From positions 154,418 to 218,417 of the forward strand of contig JACQAP010000026.1 of assembly GCA_016194905.1 (NCBI GenBank): a stretch of 64,000 nt of DNA, written 5' to 3'. Position 1 is the first letter of the stretch. Each line of letters opens with the position of its first letter. The notes under the pieces are model-generated. The model worked only from the letters and a program-made list of their open reading frames with translations, was not told the origin of the DNA and did not search any database. Both the position numbers and the translations under genes were made by a program. Below are positions 45,028 through 54,300 of this stretch, in pieces. Source of the stretch: Betaproteobacteria bacterium (lineage in GTDB: Bacteria; Pseudomonadota; Gammaproteobacteria; Burkholderiales; JACQAP01).

Positions 45028-46275
45028 ATGCAGATCCTGGAGTCACCCGTAACGAACGCAACGGTCGCGCTGCCGGCATTGCCGCCGCTGTCCCTCTACG
45101 TTCATATCCCGTGGTGCGTGCGCAAGTGTCCCTATTGCGACTTCAATTCGCATGAGCTAAAACCACCTCACCCCCGCCCTCTCCCCCTTACGGCGGAGAG
45201 GGAGTTGGTAGGCATTGAACCGGAACTTGAAAGGAAATATCTCTCGGCACTCATCGCCGATCTGGAAACTGCGTTGCCGCAAGTCTGGGGGCGGCCGGTG
45301 TATACGGTGTTTTTCGGCGGCGGCACGCCGTCCCTGCTGTCTGCGCGTGGGCTCGACGACCTGCTGTCGGCCATCCGTGCGCGCCTGCCGCTCGCGCCGG
45401 ATGCTGAAATCACGCTGGAGGCGAACCCGGGCACATTCGAGGCGCGCAAGTTTGCCGAATTCCGCGCGCTCGGCATCAACCGGCTGTCGATCGGCATTCA
45501 GAGCTTCAACGCCGGGCATCTCAAGGCACTCGGCCGCATCCACGACGCGGCACAGGCGCGGGCCGCTATCGAGATCGCACAATCAAGCTTCGACAATTTC
45601 AACCTCGATCTGATGTATGCGTTGCCGGGGCAGACGGCGGCACAGGCCGTGGCCGACATCGATACCGCGATCGGCTTTTCGCCTGCGCACGTCTCGGTCT
45701 ATCACCTCACCATCGAGCCGAACACGCTGTTTCACCGACATCCGCCCAAGGTGCCGGACGACGAGGTGTCGGCCGACATGCAACAGGCCATCGAAACGCG
45801 TCTCGCCGATGCCGGTTACCGGCACTACGAAACGTCGGCGTTCGCGAAATCCGGACGGGAAGCCAGACACAATCTGAACTACTGGACCTTTGGCGACTAT
45901 CTCGGCATCGGCGCCGGCGCGCATGGCAAGTTATCGTTCGCCGACCGGATCCTGCGGCAGATGCGCTACAAGCAGCCGCGCGAGTACATGGAACAAGCGG
46001 AAGCGGGTGTGGCCGTGCAGCAGGAGCAGACGGTGACGGTCGGCGACCTGCCCTTCGAATTCATGATGAATGCGCTGCGGCTCACCGATGGTTTCGAATT
46101 GTCGTTGTTCGCGGCGCGCACCGGTTTGTCGTTGCATGCGGTGCGCAAGGAATTGCAGGAGGCCGAGTCACGGGGATTGATCGATCGCGATCACCTGCGG
46201 CTGCAGCCGACGCTCAAGGGTCAGCGTTTTCTCAACGACCTGCTGCAGATTTTTCTACACGATTCCGCTTCGTAA
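45028..46275 (+). CDS. hemW: Radical-SAM heme chaperone HemW
   Basis: HemW is a radical-SAM protein related to HemN that delivers heme to respiratory enzymes. The 415-residue protein has SLYVHIPWC and the cluster motif C30-x3-C34-x2-C37 (CVRKCPYCDF). It also has VFFGGGTPSLL, EANPGTF, NRLSIGIQSF and a C-terminal HemN domain. Residues about 44-68 are an unusual Pro/Arg/Glu-rich insert coded by a palindromic DNA element (45168-45212). ATG 45028 is the start that gives the shortest N-terminus ahead of the domain. Confidence 0.92.
   Translation: MQILESPVTNATVALPALPPLSLYVHIPWCVRKCPYCDFNSHELKPPHPRPLPLTAERELVGIEPELERKYLSALIADLETALPQVWGRPVYTVFFGGGTPSLLSARGLDDLLSAIRARLPLAPDAEITLEANPGTFEARKFAEFRALGINRLSIGIQSFNAGHLKALGRIHDAAQARAAIEIAQSSFDNFNLDLMYALPGQTAAQAVADIDTAIGFSPAHVSVYHLTIEPNTLFHRHPPKVPDDEVSADMQQAIETRLADAGYRHYETSAFAKSGREARHNLNYWTFGDYLGIGAGAHGKLSFADRILRQMRYKQPREYMEQAEAGVAVQQEQTVTVGDLPFEFMMNALRLTDGFELSLFAARTGLSLHAVRKELQEAESRGLIDRDHLRLQPTLKGQRFLNDLLQIFLHDSAS
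45168..45212. repeat. Palindromic element inside the hemW coding region
   Basis: The inverted arms CCCTCTCC (45177-45184) and GGAGAGGG (45195-45202), within C-rich and G-rich flanks, match the style of dispersed GC-rich palindromes in proteobacterial genomes. The element is in frame and codes for residues absent from typical HemW between the cluster motif and the first helix. Confidence 0.65.
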
Positions 46276-46301
46276 ACCAGCCGTCCCGATGACGGCAATA
46301 A

Positions 46302-46454
46302 GAGCGTTGACGCAAAGGACGCAGAGGAAAACCAGAGAGGACGCAAAGGAAGGCAAAAACAATGAAGGAACAAGTGACTCGCGGATATCGTTCTTGTTCA
46401 GTTTTTCTCTGCGACCTTTCTTGCCCTTCCTTTGCGTCCTTTGCGTCAACGCTC
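46302..46454. repeat. 153 bp MITE-like inverted-repeat element
   Basis: The terminal arms 46302-46328 and 46428-46454 are inverted repeats of 27 bp with one mismatch, built on GAGCGTTGACGCAAAGG. Imperfect complementarity continues inward. The GACGCAAAGG unit is repeated within each arm. It fills the space between hemW and trmB, and the short frames within it are low-complexity. It has no transposase, so it is a non-autonomous or REP/MITE-type element. Confidence 0.75.
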
Positions 46455-46482
46455 CTACGGCTGGCCATCGGCCAGCTTAGGT

Positions 46483-47160
46483 TTAGCCGCGAGCGAGGAA
46501 GACTAAATCGCGCACGACATGACCGAGCTTCAGCCCGCGGCTTTCGAATTTGGTCAGCGGCCGGTAATCCGGGCGTGGCGCAAAGCCCTCCACGCTGTTG
46601 ACCAGCAGCGCCTCCCCCGAGAGTACCTCCAGGATCTGCGACGCATACTCCTCCCAGTCGGTCGCCACGTGCAGGTATCCGCCGGGCTGCAGCCGGCTTG
46701 CCAGCAGATGCACGAACGCGGGCTGCAGGAGCCGGCGCTTGTGATGGCGTTTCTTTGGCCAGGGGTCGGGAAAGAACACATGGACGCCGGACAGGCCGGT
46801 CGCCGGGATCATGTGCGTGACGACTTCCACCGCGTCGTGCCGGACGATGCGGATGTTGGTCAGTTGCCGCGCCTCGATCAGCCGCAGCAGACCGCCGACG
46901 CCAGGCGTATGCACTTCGATGCCGAGGTAGTCGTTTTGCGGATGTTCGGCCGCGATCTGCGCGGTGGTTTCCCCCATGCCGAAACCGATTTCGAGAAACT
47001 TCGGTGCGGACCGGGTGAAGGCGGCGTCGAAGTCGAACGGCGCGGCGGTATAAGCGATGCCGAACAGCGGCAGTAAGGAGTCGACGGCGCGCCGCTGCGC
47101 GTTCGAGACACGGCCCTGACGCAGCACGAAACTGCGGATATGTCGTTGTGGGGAGTTCAC
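46483..47160 (-). CDS. trmB: tRNA (guanine-N7-)-methyltransferase TrmB
   Basis: TrmB methylates G46 of tRNA. The 225-residue protein has motif [21 protein letters not shown], then [15 protein letters not shown] and [18 protein letters not shown], and an [11 protein letters not shown]-terminus. It faces the 153 bp repeat and hemW. Motifs and length are normal. Confidence 0.96.
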   Translation of the reverse strand: MNSPQRHIRSFVLRQGRVSNAQRRAVDSLLPLFGIAYTAAPFDFDAAFTRSAPKFLEIGFGMGETTAQIAAEHPQNDYLGIEVHTPGVGGLLRLIEARQLTNIRIVRHDAVEVVTHMIPATGLSGVHVFFPDPWPKKRHHKRRLLQPAFVHLLASRLQPGGYLHVATDWEEYASQILEVLSGEALLVNSVEGFAPRPDYRPLTKFESRGLKLGHVVRDLVFLARG

Positions 47161-47209
47161 CGGGCGCGAATATAACGCCCTGCCGGCTGCAGCGCCAGAC
47201 GTAGTCCGG

Positions 47210-49873
47210 TTATGGCTTTTGCTCGCCGCCCGCGGCAGCGTCGTCCTGCGCTTGCGCCGGCTCCGCCAGGCGCATCCTCAGGCTGAGTGTGGGCAGGTCC
47301 AGCGTGGACAGCGGCGGAGTGATTTCTCTCGATTTTACCGGTACGACCGAAACGGCCTTCACCGATTCGGCGCGGCGGGCCTCCGCCGATCCCGAGTAGG
47401 GCGTCCAGCCGACGAAGACCCAGCTTACGACCGCGGCTGCTGCAACCGTGACGCCGCCGGCCAGCGCGCCGCGATAGGAGCGCCGCGCCGGTGCAAAATC
47501 GGCGCCGGATGCATAAGAGCGGCTGTCTTCGACGCAGGCGGGCTTCGTGAAGTCGGCGATCCTGTTCTTCGTGATTTCGTCCAGGTCGTCTTCGATCGCG
47601 TCGATTTGTGCGGGCGGTGTCGGCTCTCCAGCAATTTCGCCGGCGATGCGCTCGTTCAAGACTTCCATTGCCGACACTTCCGGGTCCGGCTCCCCTGTCG
47701 CCGGTTCATCAGCCGCGATGGCCGCCCAGTTCTGCTCCTCCGACTCGGTGTCTTCGAATTCGATGCTGTCGGTCGTTTGCACGACGTTTGCGAGCGTCGA
47801 GACGGCGACGCGACTGGAAACAGGTGCGTACGCGCTTTGCTCCTGCGCACTGTCTTCCAAGATCTCGCGTTCGGCGGCGGCATGGGCACGGGCGCGATCA
47901 TGCGCGGCCTTGATCCGGCTGCGTTTGTAGGCGATCTTCCGGCGAGCGGCCTCGGCTGCGGCCCGCAAAGCCTCGGTGCGTTCGGTTTCCGCGTGCAGCA
48001 ACTCTTCCGCAGCGGCCCGGGCTTCCTGCTCAGCGGCGACCTGCGCCTGCGCTGTCTCATGCGCCGCGCTTTCAGCCTGCAACCGGGCCTGCGCGACCTC
48101 GGCGGCTTCCCGTTCGACGCAACGGCGCTCAAGTGCCATTTCGTCTGCTTTTTTCTCGACCTCTTCGCGTGTGCGGGTTTCGCGCAAGACCTCGAGTTCG
48201 GATTCGACCCGTTTCGCTTCGGCGACCGCCAGTTCCTTCTCGGCCCGTTCGCGTGCCAGCGCGGCGGCACGCGCGCGGATGGCCATGCGCGCGCGTGCCT
48301 CGGCCGCCTGGCCGGCCAGGTCCTCGGCACCGGCGGCGCCCTCGGCTTCCGCCAGCGCCTGCCTTTCCATGCAGACTTTTTCCTCGGCAGCCCGCAGACA
48401 GCGTTCCTCCGCCAAACGGCGCGCCTCCGCAGCTTCCTCGACCTGATCTTCCGCCAGACGACGTGCGGCAACGGTCTCTTCGAATCGTTGGTTCAGCTCC
48501 GCCAGTCGCGCGGCCGCAGTTTCAACCGCCGCCTGTGCTTCGGCGGCCGCAAACCGTTCGGCGTCGATGCGTTGTTGGGCGAGTTGCTGCGCCTGACGGT
48601 CGGTTTCGTTGCGCGCGCGCTGGGTTTCCCAGGCCGCAGCATCCAGCAGGACTTGCTGCTCGGCGATGACACGCGCCTCGCGTTCCTCTGCCGCGCGCGC
48701 TTCCACGGCTTCACGTGCCAGCGTTTCGGTCAGCGCACGGGCCCTGGCTTCCTGTTCGGCGTGGATTTCGGCATCCAGGCGTGCGGTCGTGGCGTCCTGC
48801 GACGCCAACTCGGCTTGTGCCCGCGCTTCCGCCGCGCGCTTCAGTTCGGATTCCGCACGCGCGCGCACCTCCGCCGATTCGCGCTGTTTGCGTTCCGCGG
48901 TCCGGCGTGCCTGCATTTCGCCCTGCGCTTCCTGCTCCGCGCCATGGCGCAACTCGGTTTCGTGCATGAGCGCGCACGCTTCATCGGCCCGCGATTTTTC
49001 GGCTGCGGCCAGTTCCCGCTCGATGCGCAGCTGGTTTTCCGCTGCGTTGCGTGCGCGGGCTTCATGCGCGACCCGCGCCTGGGCTTCCGCCGTGGCGGAT
49101 TGCTCGGCCTTGATGCGGGCTTCCGATTCCGCGGCCGCGGCCGCTTCGGCTTCGATGCGCGCCAAAGACAGCAGTTTCAAGCGGGCATCGATGGTGGATC
49201 TCGAGTCGGCCAGTTCCCGGGCGCGTGCTTCGGCCGCGGCGCGTTCGCGAGCTTCCTGCGACGCACGGCTTTCGGCTTCGGCGCGCGCCCGCGCCTGCTC
49301 GACTGCCTGACGTTGCGCTTCGGCCCGCGCCAGCGCCTGCACTTCGGCGCGGGTCTCTTCCTGCTCGCGGTGCTCGTACGCTGCACTCAGATCGTTGAGT
49401 TGCCGCTTGAGTTCTTCCGCGCGAACACGGGCGCGTTCGCCCAGCGTGCGGTCGGTGCCGGCCTGGGCTTCGGCAAGGCGCGCGGCGTTGGCTTCGCTTT
49501 CCTCGCGTCGCCGCGCTTCCGTGATCGCGGCCTGGTTGGCGCGCTTGCGCTGTTCGGCGGCAGCAAGGGCCAGACGTTCCGCTTCGATGACGGCGAGGGC
49601 GGATTGCGCCGCTTCCTCGTCGGCGCGTGCACGCTGTTCGGTGAGTCGCGCCGCCTCGGTTTCCAGTCGCCCACGTTCTTCGGCCGCGGTGCGGGCGCGG
49701 ACTTCACGCTGTGCACGGCTTTGCGCCGCCAGCGCCGCGCTGGTTTCGGCCTCGACGCGCTCGACGGCCTCCTGAATGGCATGCATCGCCGGAGAATGGG
49801 AAAGATCGCCGTCCCAACTTGGGTTGGGCGCCAGGCTCGGCGGCGGGTTCGCCGGAGTATTTCGTGTCGACAT
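47210..49873 (-). CDS. Giant Ala/Glu/Arg-rich coiled-coil protein with C-terminal membrane segment
   Basis: This 887-residue protein is unlike its neighbours. Residues about 30-655 are an almost unbroken run of Ala, Glu, Arg and Gln with many AEARA/AEAEAR units and no proline after about residue 30. They should form a very long coiled coil or single alpha helix. An acidic linker follows (about 690-790). One hydrophobic helix ([22 protein letters not shown]) lies near residue 815, then a short Pro/Ser-rich tail. There is no signal peptide. It is probably anchored in the inner membrane with its rod in the cytoplasm. I recognise no family; function is unknown. Confidence 0.75.
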   Translation of the reverse strand: MSTRNTPANPPPSLAPNPSWDGDLSHSPAMHAIQEAVERVEAETSAALAAQSRAQREVRARTAAEERGRLETEAARLTEQRARADEEAAQSALAVIEAERLALAAAEQRKRANQAAITEARRREESEANAARLAEAQAGTDRTLGERARVRAEELKRQLNDLSAAYEHREQEETRAEVQALARAEAQRQAVEQARARAEAESRASQEARERAAAEARARELADSRSTIDARLKLLSLARIEAEAAAAAESEARIKAEQSATAEAQARVAHEARARNAAENQLRIERELAAAEKSRADEACALMHETELRHGAEQEAQGEMQARRTAERKQRESAEVRARAESELKRAAEARAQAELASQDATTARLDAEIHAEQEARARALTETLAREAVEARAAEEREARVIAEQQVLLDAAAWETQRARNETDRQAQQLAQQRIDAERFAAAEAQAAVETAAARLAELNQRFEETVAARRLAEDQVEEAAEARRLAEERCLRAAEEKVCMERQALAEAEGAAGAEDLAGQAAEARARMAIRARAAALARERAEKELAVAEAKRVESELEVLRETRTREEVEKKADEMALERRCVEREAAEVAQARLQAESAAHETAQAQVAAEQEARAAAEELLHAETERTEALRAAAEAARRKIAYKRSRIKAAHDRARAHAAAEREILEDSAQEQSAYAPVSSRVAVSTLANVVQTTDSIEFEDTESEEQNWAAIAADEPATGEPDPEVSAMEVLNERIAGEIAGEPTPPAQIDAIEDDLDEITKNRIADFTKPACVEDSRSYASGADFAPARRSYRGALAGGVTVAAAAVVSWVFVGWTPYSGSAEARRAESVKAVSVVPVKSREITPPLSTLDLPTLSLRMRLAEPAQAQDDAAAGGEQKP

Positions 49874-49992
49874 GGGATCCGTCCTCGTTCCAGGTTCGGC
49901 GAAAAAGCCGGGTGGGAGTCGAGACGGATTATCCGCAGGCTGGCAAATCGCCTAGCGGCGAATAGAAGGTGTTTCCCGGCCTATTTCCGGAT

Positions 49993-50796
49993 TCAGGCGG
50001 CCTTGCCCTGACTGGCGGAGGCGATGACGCCGCCGGTCGGCGACGAGGGGGTGGCGGCGTAAAGCTTTTTCGGCATGCGGCCGGCGAGGCAGGCTTCGCG
50101 TCCGGCCTGCACGGCTTTCTTCATGGCCGATGCCATCAACACCGGATCCCGCGCGGCGGCAATGGCCGTGTTCATCAGTACGCCATCGCAACCGAGTTCC
50201 ATCGCGATGGCCGCGTCGGACGCGGTGCCGACGCCGGCATCCACCAGGACCGGCACGGTCGCGTTGTCGATGATGATTTGCAGGTTCCAGGGATTGAGGA
50301 GGCCCATGCCCGATCCGATCAGCGAAGCGAGCGGCATCACCGCGACGCACCCGATCTGTTCCAGTTGCCGGGCGATGATCGGATCGTCGGAGGTATACAC
50401 CATGACCTTGAAGCCTTCCTGGACCAGCGTTTTGGCTGCGGAGAGGGTTTCCACCATGTTGGGGTAGAGCGTGTGGGGGTCGCCGAGCACTTCCAGCTTT
50501 ACCAAGTCGTGGCCGTCGAGCAGTTCGCGGGCGAGGCGCAGGGTGCGCACCGCGTCCTGCGCGCTGTAACAGCCCGCAGTGTTTGGGAGAATGGTATAAC
50601 GTTGCGGCGTCAGTACGTCGAGCAGGTTGGGCTCACCCGGATTCTGGCCGATGTTGGTGCGACGGATCGCCACGGTCACGATCTGGGCGCCGCTCGCCTC
50701 GACCGCATCGCGGGTCTGCGCGAAATCCTTGTACTTGCCGGTGCCCACCAGCAAGCGCGATGAGTAAGGCTTTCCTGCGATGATGAGTTGATCCAT
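49993..50796 (-). CDS. thiG: Thiazole synthase ThiG
   Basis: ThiG forms the thiazole ring of thiamine using sulfur from ThiS-COSH. The 267-residue protein starts [20 protein letters not shown]. It has the TIM-barrel lysine in [22 protein letters not shown] and [23 protein letters not shown] 50796 gives the family start, but no Shine-Dalgarno is visible because a heptamer-repeat hairpin abuts it. It is co-directional with thiS upstream. Confidence 0.96.
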   Translation of the reverse strand: MDQLIIAGKPYSSRLLVGTGKYKDFAQTRDAVEASGAQIVTVAIRRTNIGQNPGEPNLLDVLTPQRYTILPNTAGCYSAQDAVRTLRLARELLDGHDLVKLEVLGDPHTLYPNMVETLSAAKTLVQEGFKVMVYTSDDPIIARQLEQIGCVAVMPLASLIGSGMGLLNPWNLQIIIDNATVPVLVDAGVGTASDAAIAMELGCDGVLMNTAIAAARDPVLMASAMKKAVQAGREACLAGRMPKKLYAATPSSPTGGVIASASQGKAA

Positions 50797-50802
50797 GACT
50801 TC

Positions 50803-50888
50803 GGTGATGAGTGACTGGTGACTGGTGACTGGTCGAAGACTCGACAGCCGGGGTCTCCGCCAATCACCAGTCACCAGCTACCGATCAC
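50803..50888. repeat. Inverted heptamer repeats between thiS and thiG
   Basis: On the plus strand, GTGACTG units run in tandem at 50811-50831, and complementary CACCAGT-type units lie at 50862-50878, with a non-repetitive middle. This is the same repeat family as at 6233-6301. The element occupies nearly the whole thiS-thiG spacer. Confidence 0.75.
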
Positions 50889-50894
50889 GGTCCT

Positions 50895-51098
50895 TCAGCC
50901 GCCCCCGACCGCGACCACGATTTCGAGCGCATCGCCATCGTTCAGTTCCAGCAAACCAAATTGGCCGCGCGGGACGATTTCGCCGTTGCGTTCCAGCGCG
51001 ATGCGCTTGCCCTGCAACTCGAGTTGTTCGATCAGGCCGGCGACGTTCAGAGGGGCCGGAAAAGAGCGCGGCTGGCCGTTGATGATGAGCGCGATCAC
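50895..51098 (-). CDS. thiS: Sulfur carrier protein ThiS
   Basis: The 67-residue ubiquitin-like protein ends in VAVGGG, the C-terminal Gly-Gly that is adenylated and thiocarboxylated. It has IALIINGQPRSFPAPLNV and a central RIALERNGEIVPRGQ, as in ThiS. I chose GTG 51098; the frame extends 26 codons upstream without similarity. It precedes thiG, separated only by the repeat element. Confidence 0.93.
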   Translation of the reverse strand: MIALIINGQPRSFPAPLNVAGLIEQLELQGKRIALERNGEIVPRGQFGLLELNDGDALEIVVAVGGG

Positions 51099-51139
51099 TT
51101 CAAAACACTCAATGAATTCTGTAAGATCAATGCTAGCAC

Positions 51140-51213
51140 GCGGGTGTAGTTCAATGGTAGAACGAAAGCTTCCCAAGCTCTAGACGTGGGTTCGATCCCC
51201 ATCACCCGCTCCA
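51140..51213 (+). tRNA. tRNA-Gly (anticodon CCC)
   Basis: Acceptor GCGGGTG pairs with CACCCGC (wobble allowed), the D-arm is TAGTTCAATGGTAGAA, the anticodon loop TTCCCAA gives anticodon CCC, and the T-loop is TTCGATC. CCA is encoded. It closely resembles E. coli glyU. Confidence 0.96.
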
Positions 51214-51358
51214 TCTCAACTTCCATTGTTGCATTTGATGCGGCGCACCGTGAATATCCGTCACTTCGCGCTAAACTTCTTGAGGTTTGCGCCGTCAAGC
51301 CGACGTTGAGACCGAAGACTTTTCTTGCTTCCACTTTGCGAACGGCATATCAAATTCA

Positions 51359-54300
51359 ATGGCGGTTTCCAAGTTGAAGTCAGGTGTCGTCACCCATCTT
51401 GCGGCGCCGGAGCAGTTCCTTGCCTTGGTGGAATTGTCGCCGGACGCCATCCTCATCCACACGGAAGGCTGCATTTCCTACGCCAATGCCGCGGCCGTAC
51501 GGTTGTTGCACGCGGACAGTGCGAGCCAGATTGTGGGCGTGGAGGCTCTCGCGCTGGTTCATCCGGATGATCGCGAGATGGTGCGCGAACGCATTGCACG
51601 CCAGAATCGGGGCGAAAACGTGCCGCGGATCGAACAGCGCTACATGCGCGCGGACGGCAGCGTCGTCGACGTGGAAGTCACGTCCGCGCCATTTGTCTAC
51701 GGCGGCCGCACGGCCATCCAGGTTTTCGTCCGCGATATCTCCGAACGCAAGGCCGCCGACCGGCGCATCGGCCGTCTGACCGACCTCTATGCCGCACTGT
51801 CCCTGACCAGCCAGGCCATCACGCGCTTGCGCGACCGCGACGCGTTACTCAACGAATGTTGCCGGATCGCCGTGCGCCACGGGGGCCTGCGGATGACATG
51901 GGTCGTGCGGGCGGCCCCGGAAACAAAGCGGGCGATCCGCGTTGCCACCAGCGCACCGGCTGCGGCGTATGAGGAAATCATCATCTCGCTCGACCCTGAT
52001 CAAGCGGAGGGCCGCGGGCCTATCGCCATGGCGATACGGGACGATCGCAGTTACCTCTGCGACGACGTGATGGCGGATCCGAACATGGCACCGTGGCACG
52101 AGCCGGCCCGGCGCCACGGCCTGCGTTCGGCCGCCGCCTTTCCGCTGCACCGGGGTGGCAAGGTGTGGGGGGCCATCATCCATTATGCGGGCGAAACCGG
52201 CTTCTTCCGGCAAGACCTGGTCGACCTGCTGGAGCGCATGGCGGAAGACATCTCGTTTGCGCTGGATAACATCGAATCCGACACCCGGCATGCATTGGTG
52301 GAAAAAGCATTGCTCCAGCAGGAACGCAGGATCGAGACCCTCATGGGCAACCTGCCGGGCATGGCTTACCGCTGTCGCAACGACTCCCATTGGACCATGG
52401 AGCTGATCAGCGAGGGCTGTTTCGAGCTGACCGGATATCGCGTGGAAGAACTCCTGTTCAATGAGGTCGTCTCGTTCGAAAGCATCATCCATCCGGAAGA
52501 TCAGCGTCGTGTCCGCGACGAAATCGATGCCGGCCTGTTGGAGCGCCGGCGCTTCGTCATCGAGTATCGGATCATCGGCAAGGATGGCGAAGAGAAATGG
52601 GTCTGGGAACGCGGACAGGGCGTCAACGACGAAAACGGAAACCTGATCGCGCTGGAAGGCTTCGTCACCGAAGTGACGGAACGCCGGCGCGCCGAACATA
52701 GCCTGCGGGAAAGCGAAGCACGTTTCCGCAGCCTGGTGGAGCTGAGCTCCGACTGGTACTGGGAGCAGGACGAGAACTCGCGCTTTACCGAAGTGTCACG
52801 CGGTTTTTATCAGCATGTGCGGCCTGAGGAGTTCATTGGCAGGGCGCGCTGGGAAATCAAAGGCGCGTTGCCGCCCGCCGAAGGCTGGGACGCGCATCGC
52901 CAGATGCTCGCCCGACACGAGCCGTTTCGCGATCTCGAGTACGGCAGGGTGCTCGCGGGCGGCATCATCCGTCACTTCAGTTTCAGCGGCGAGCCGATGT
53001 TCGACGAGGAGCGTCGCTTCAAAGGATATCGCGGCGTCGGCCGGGACGTCACGGCGCGTCGCAACGCGGAGGAGGATCTGATCCGCTTCCGTGCGGCCAT
53101 GGAGACCTCGGCCGACGCGATCTTTATCACCGACTTCAGCACGATGCGCTACCTGGACGTCAACGACACAGCGTGTCGCATGCTCGGCTATTCGCGCGAT
53201 GAGCTGCTGCGCATGGGCGTGCAGGATCTCAATTCGGACGAGGATCTGCCGCTGGTGCGCGGACTGTTCGACAACGTCAGGACGCAGGGAGCGAATTCCG
53301 GCGGCGCGGGCTCGGACCTCCGCCGCCTGCGCCGCAAGGACGGCAGCATCGTGCCCGTGGAGGTCTATCGCCGCTATCTGAAGAGCGGCGACAAAGACAT
53401 TGTCGTATCCGTGGCGCGCGACGTTAGCGAACGTCTGAAGGCGCAGGAGGATCTCGTGCGCTTCCGGACCGCGCTGGAGACGTCCCCGGACCTGATCTTT
53501 CTGATCGACCTGCGGACGCTGCGCTACATCGACGCCAACGAAACCGCCTGCCGCATGCTGGGCTACCAGCGTGAAGAACTGCTGGGAATGAGCCTGCTGC
53601 AGATCAACGCCAATGTCAGCGAGGAGGACCTGCGTGGGAAATTCCAGGAAACCGTTGCGCTCGGTCCGGACCGGGTGGTAACCGAGGCGGAGGGACGTAT
53701 GGCCCGCAGGAAGGACGGGTCGCTTTTTCCGATCGAGATCGCACGCCGCTATCTGCGCATCGGCGAGCGCGATATCATCGTCAGCGTCTCGCGCGACATC
53801 ACGGAACGCAAGCGGGCCGAGGAGGCGTTGCAGTTGCGCAACCTCGCGATCGAGGCCAGTGTCAATGCAATCCTGATCACCAATCATCTGCTGCCGGATC
53901 AGCCGATCGAGTATGTCAACCCCGCTTTCGAGCGCATGACCGGCTATTCGTCCGCTGAGATTGCCGGGCGCAACTGCCGTTTTCTGCAGGGAGCGGACCG
54001 CAACCAACCCGAAATCGAATTGTTGCGCACCGCGATTCGCGAAGGCTGCGAAGCGCGGGTGGTATTGCGCAATTATCGCCGCAACGGCGATGCGTTCTGG
54101 GCCGAGCTCAGCATTTCGCCACTGCGCGACGCGAACGGGCGCATTACGCATTATGTCGGCGTGCTCAGCGACATCACGGAAGCGCGCAACGTACGCGAAC
54201 AACTGGAACATCAGGCCAGCCACGATGCGCTGACCGGCCTGCCCAACCGCAGTCTGTTGTTCGACCGTCTCAACCAGGCCATCGCCCAGGCGCACCGCTA

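Noticed and set aside
46289-46480. Short frames inside the 153 bp inverted repeat
   Set aside because: They are low-complexity and dictated by the repeat sequence on both strands.
47219-50011. 930-codon plus-strand open frame opposite the coiled-coil gene
   Set aside because: It is rich in Arg, Gly, Phe and Cys in a pattern expected from reading an Ala/Glu/Arg-rich gene backwards. It runs through the thiG border and has no domain.
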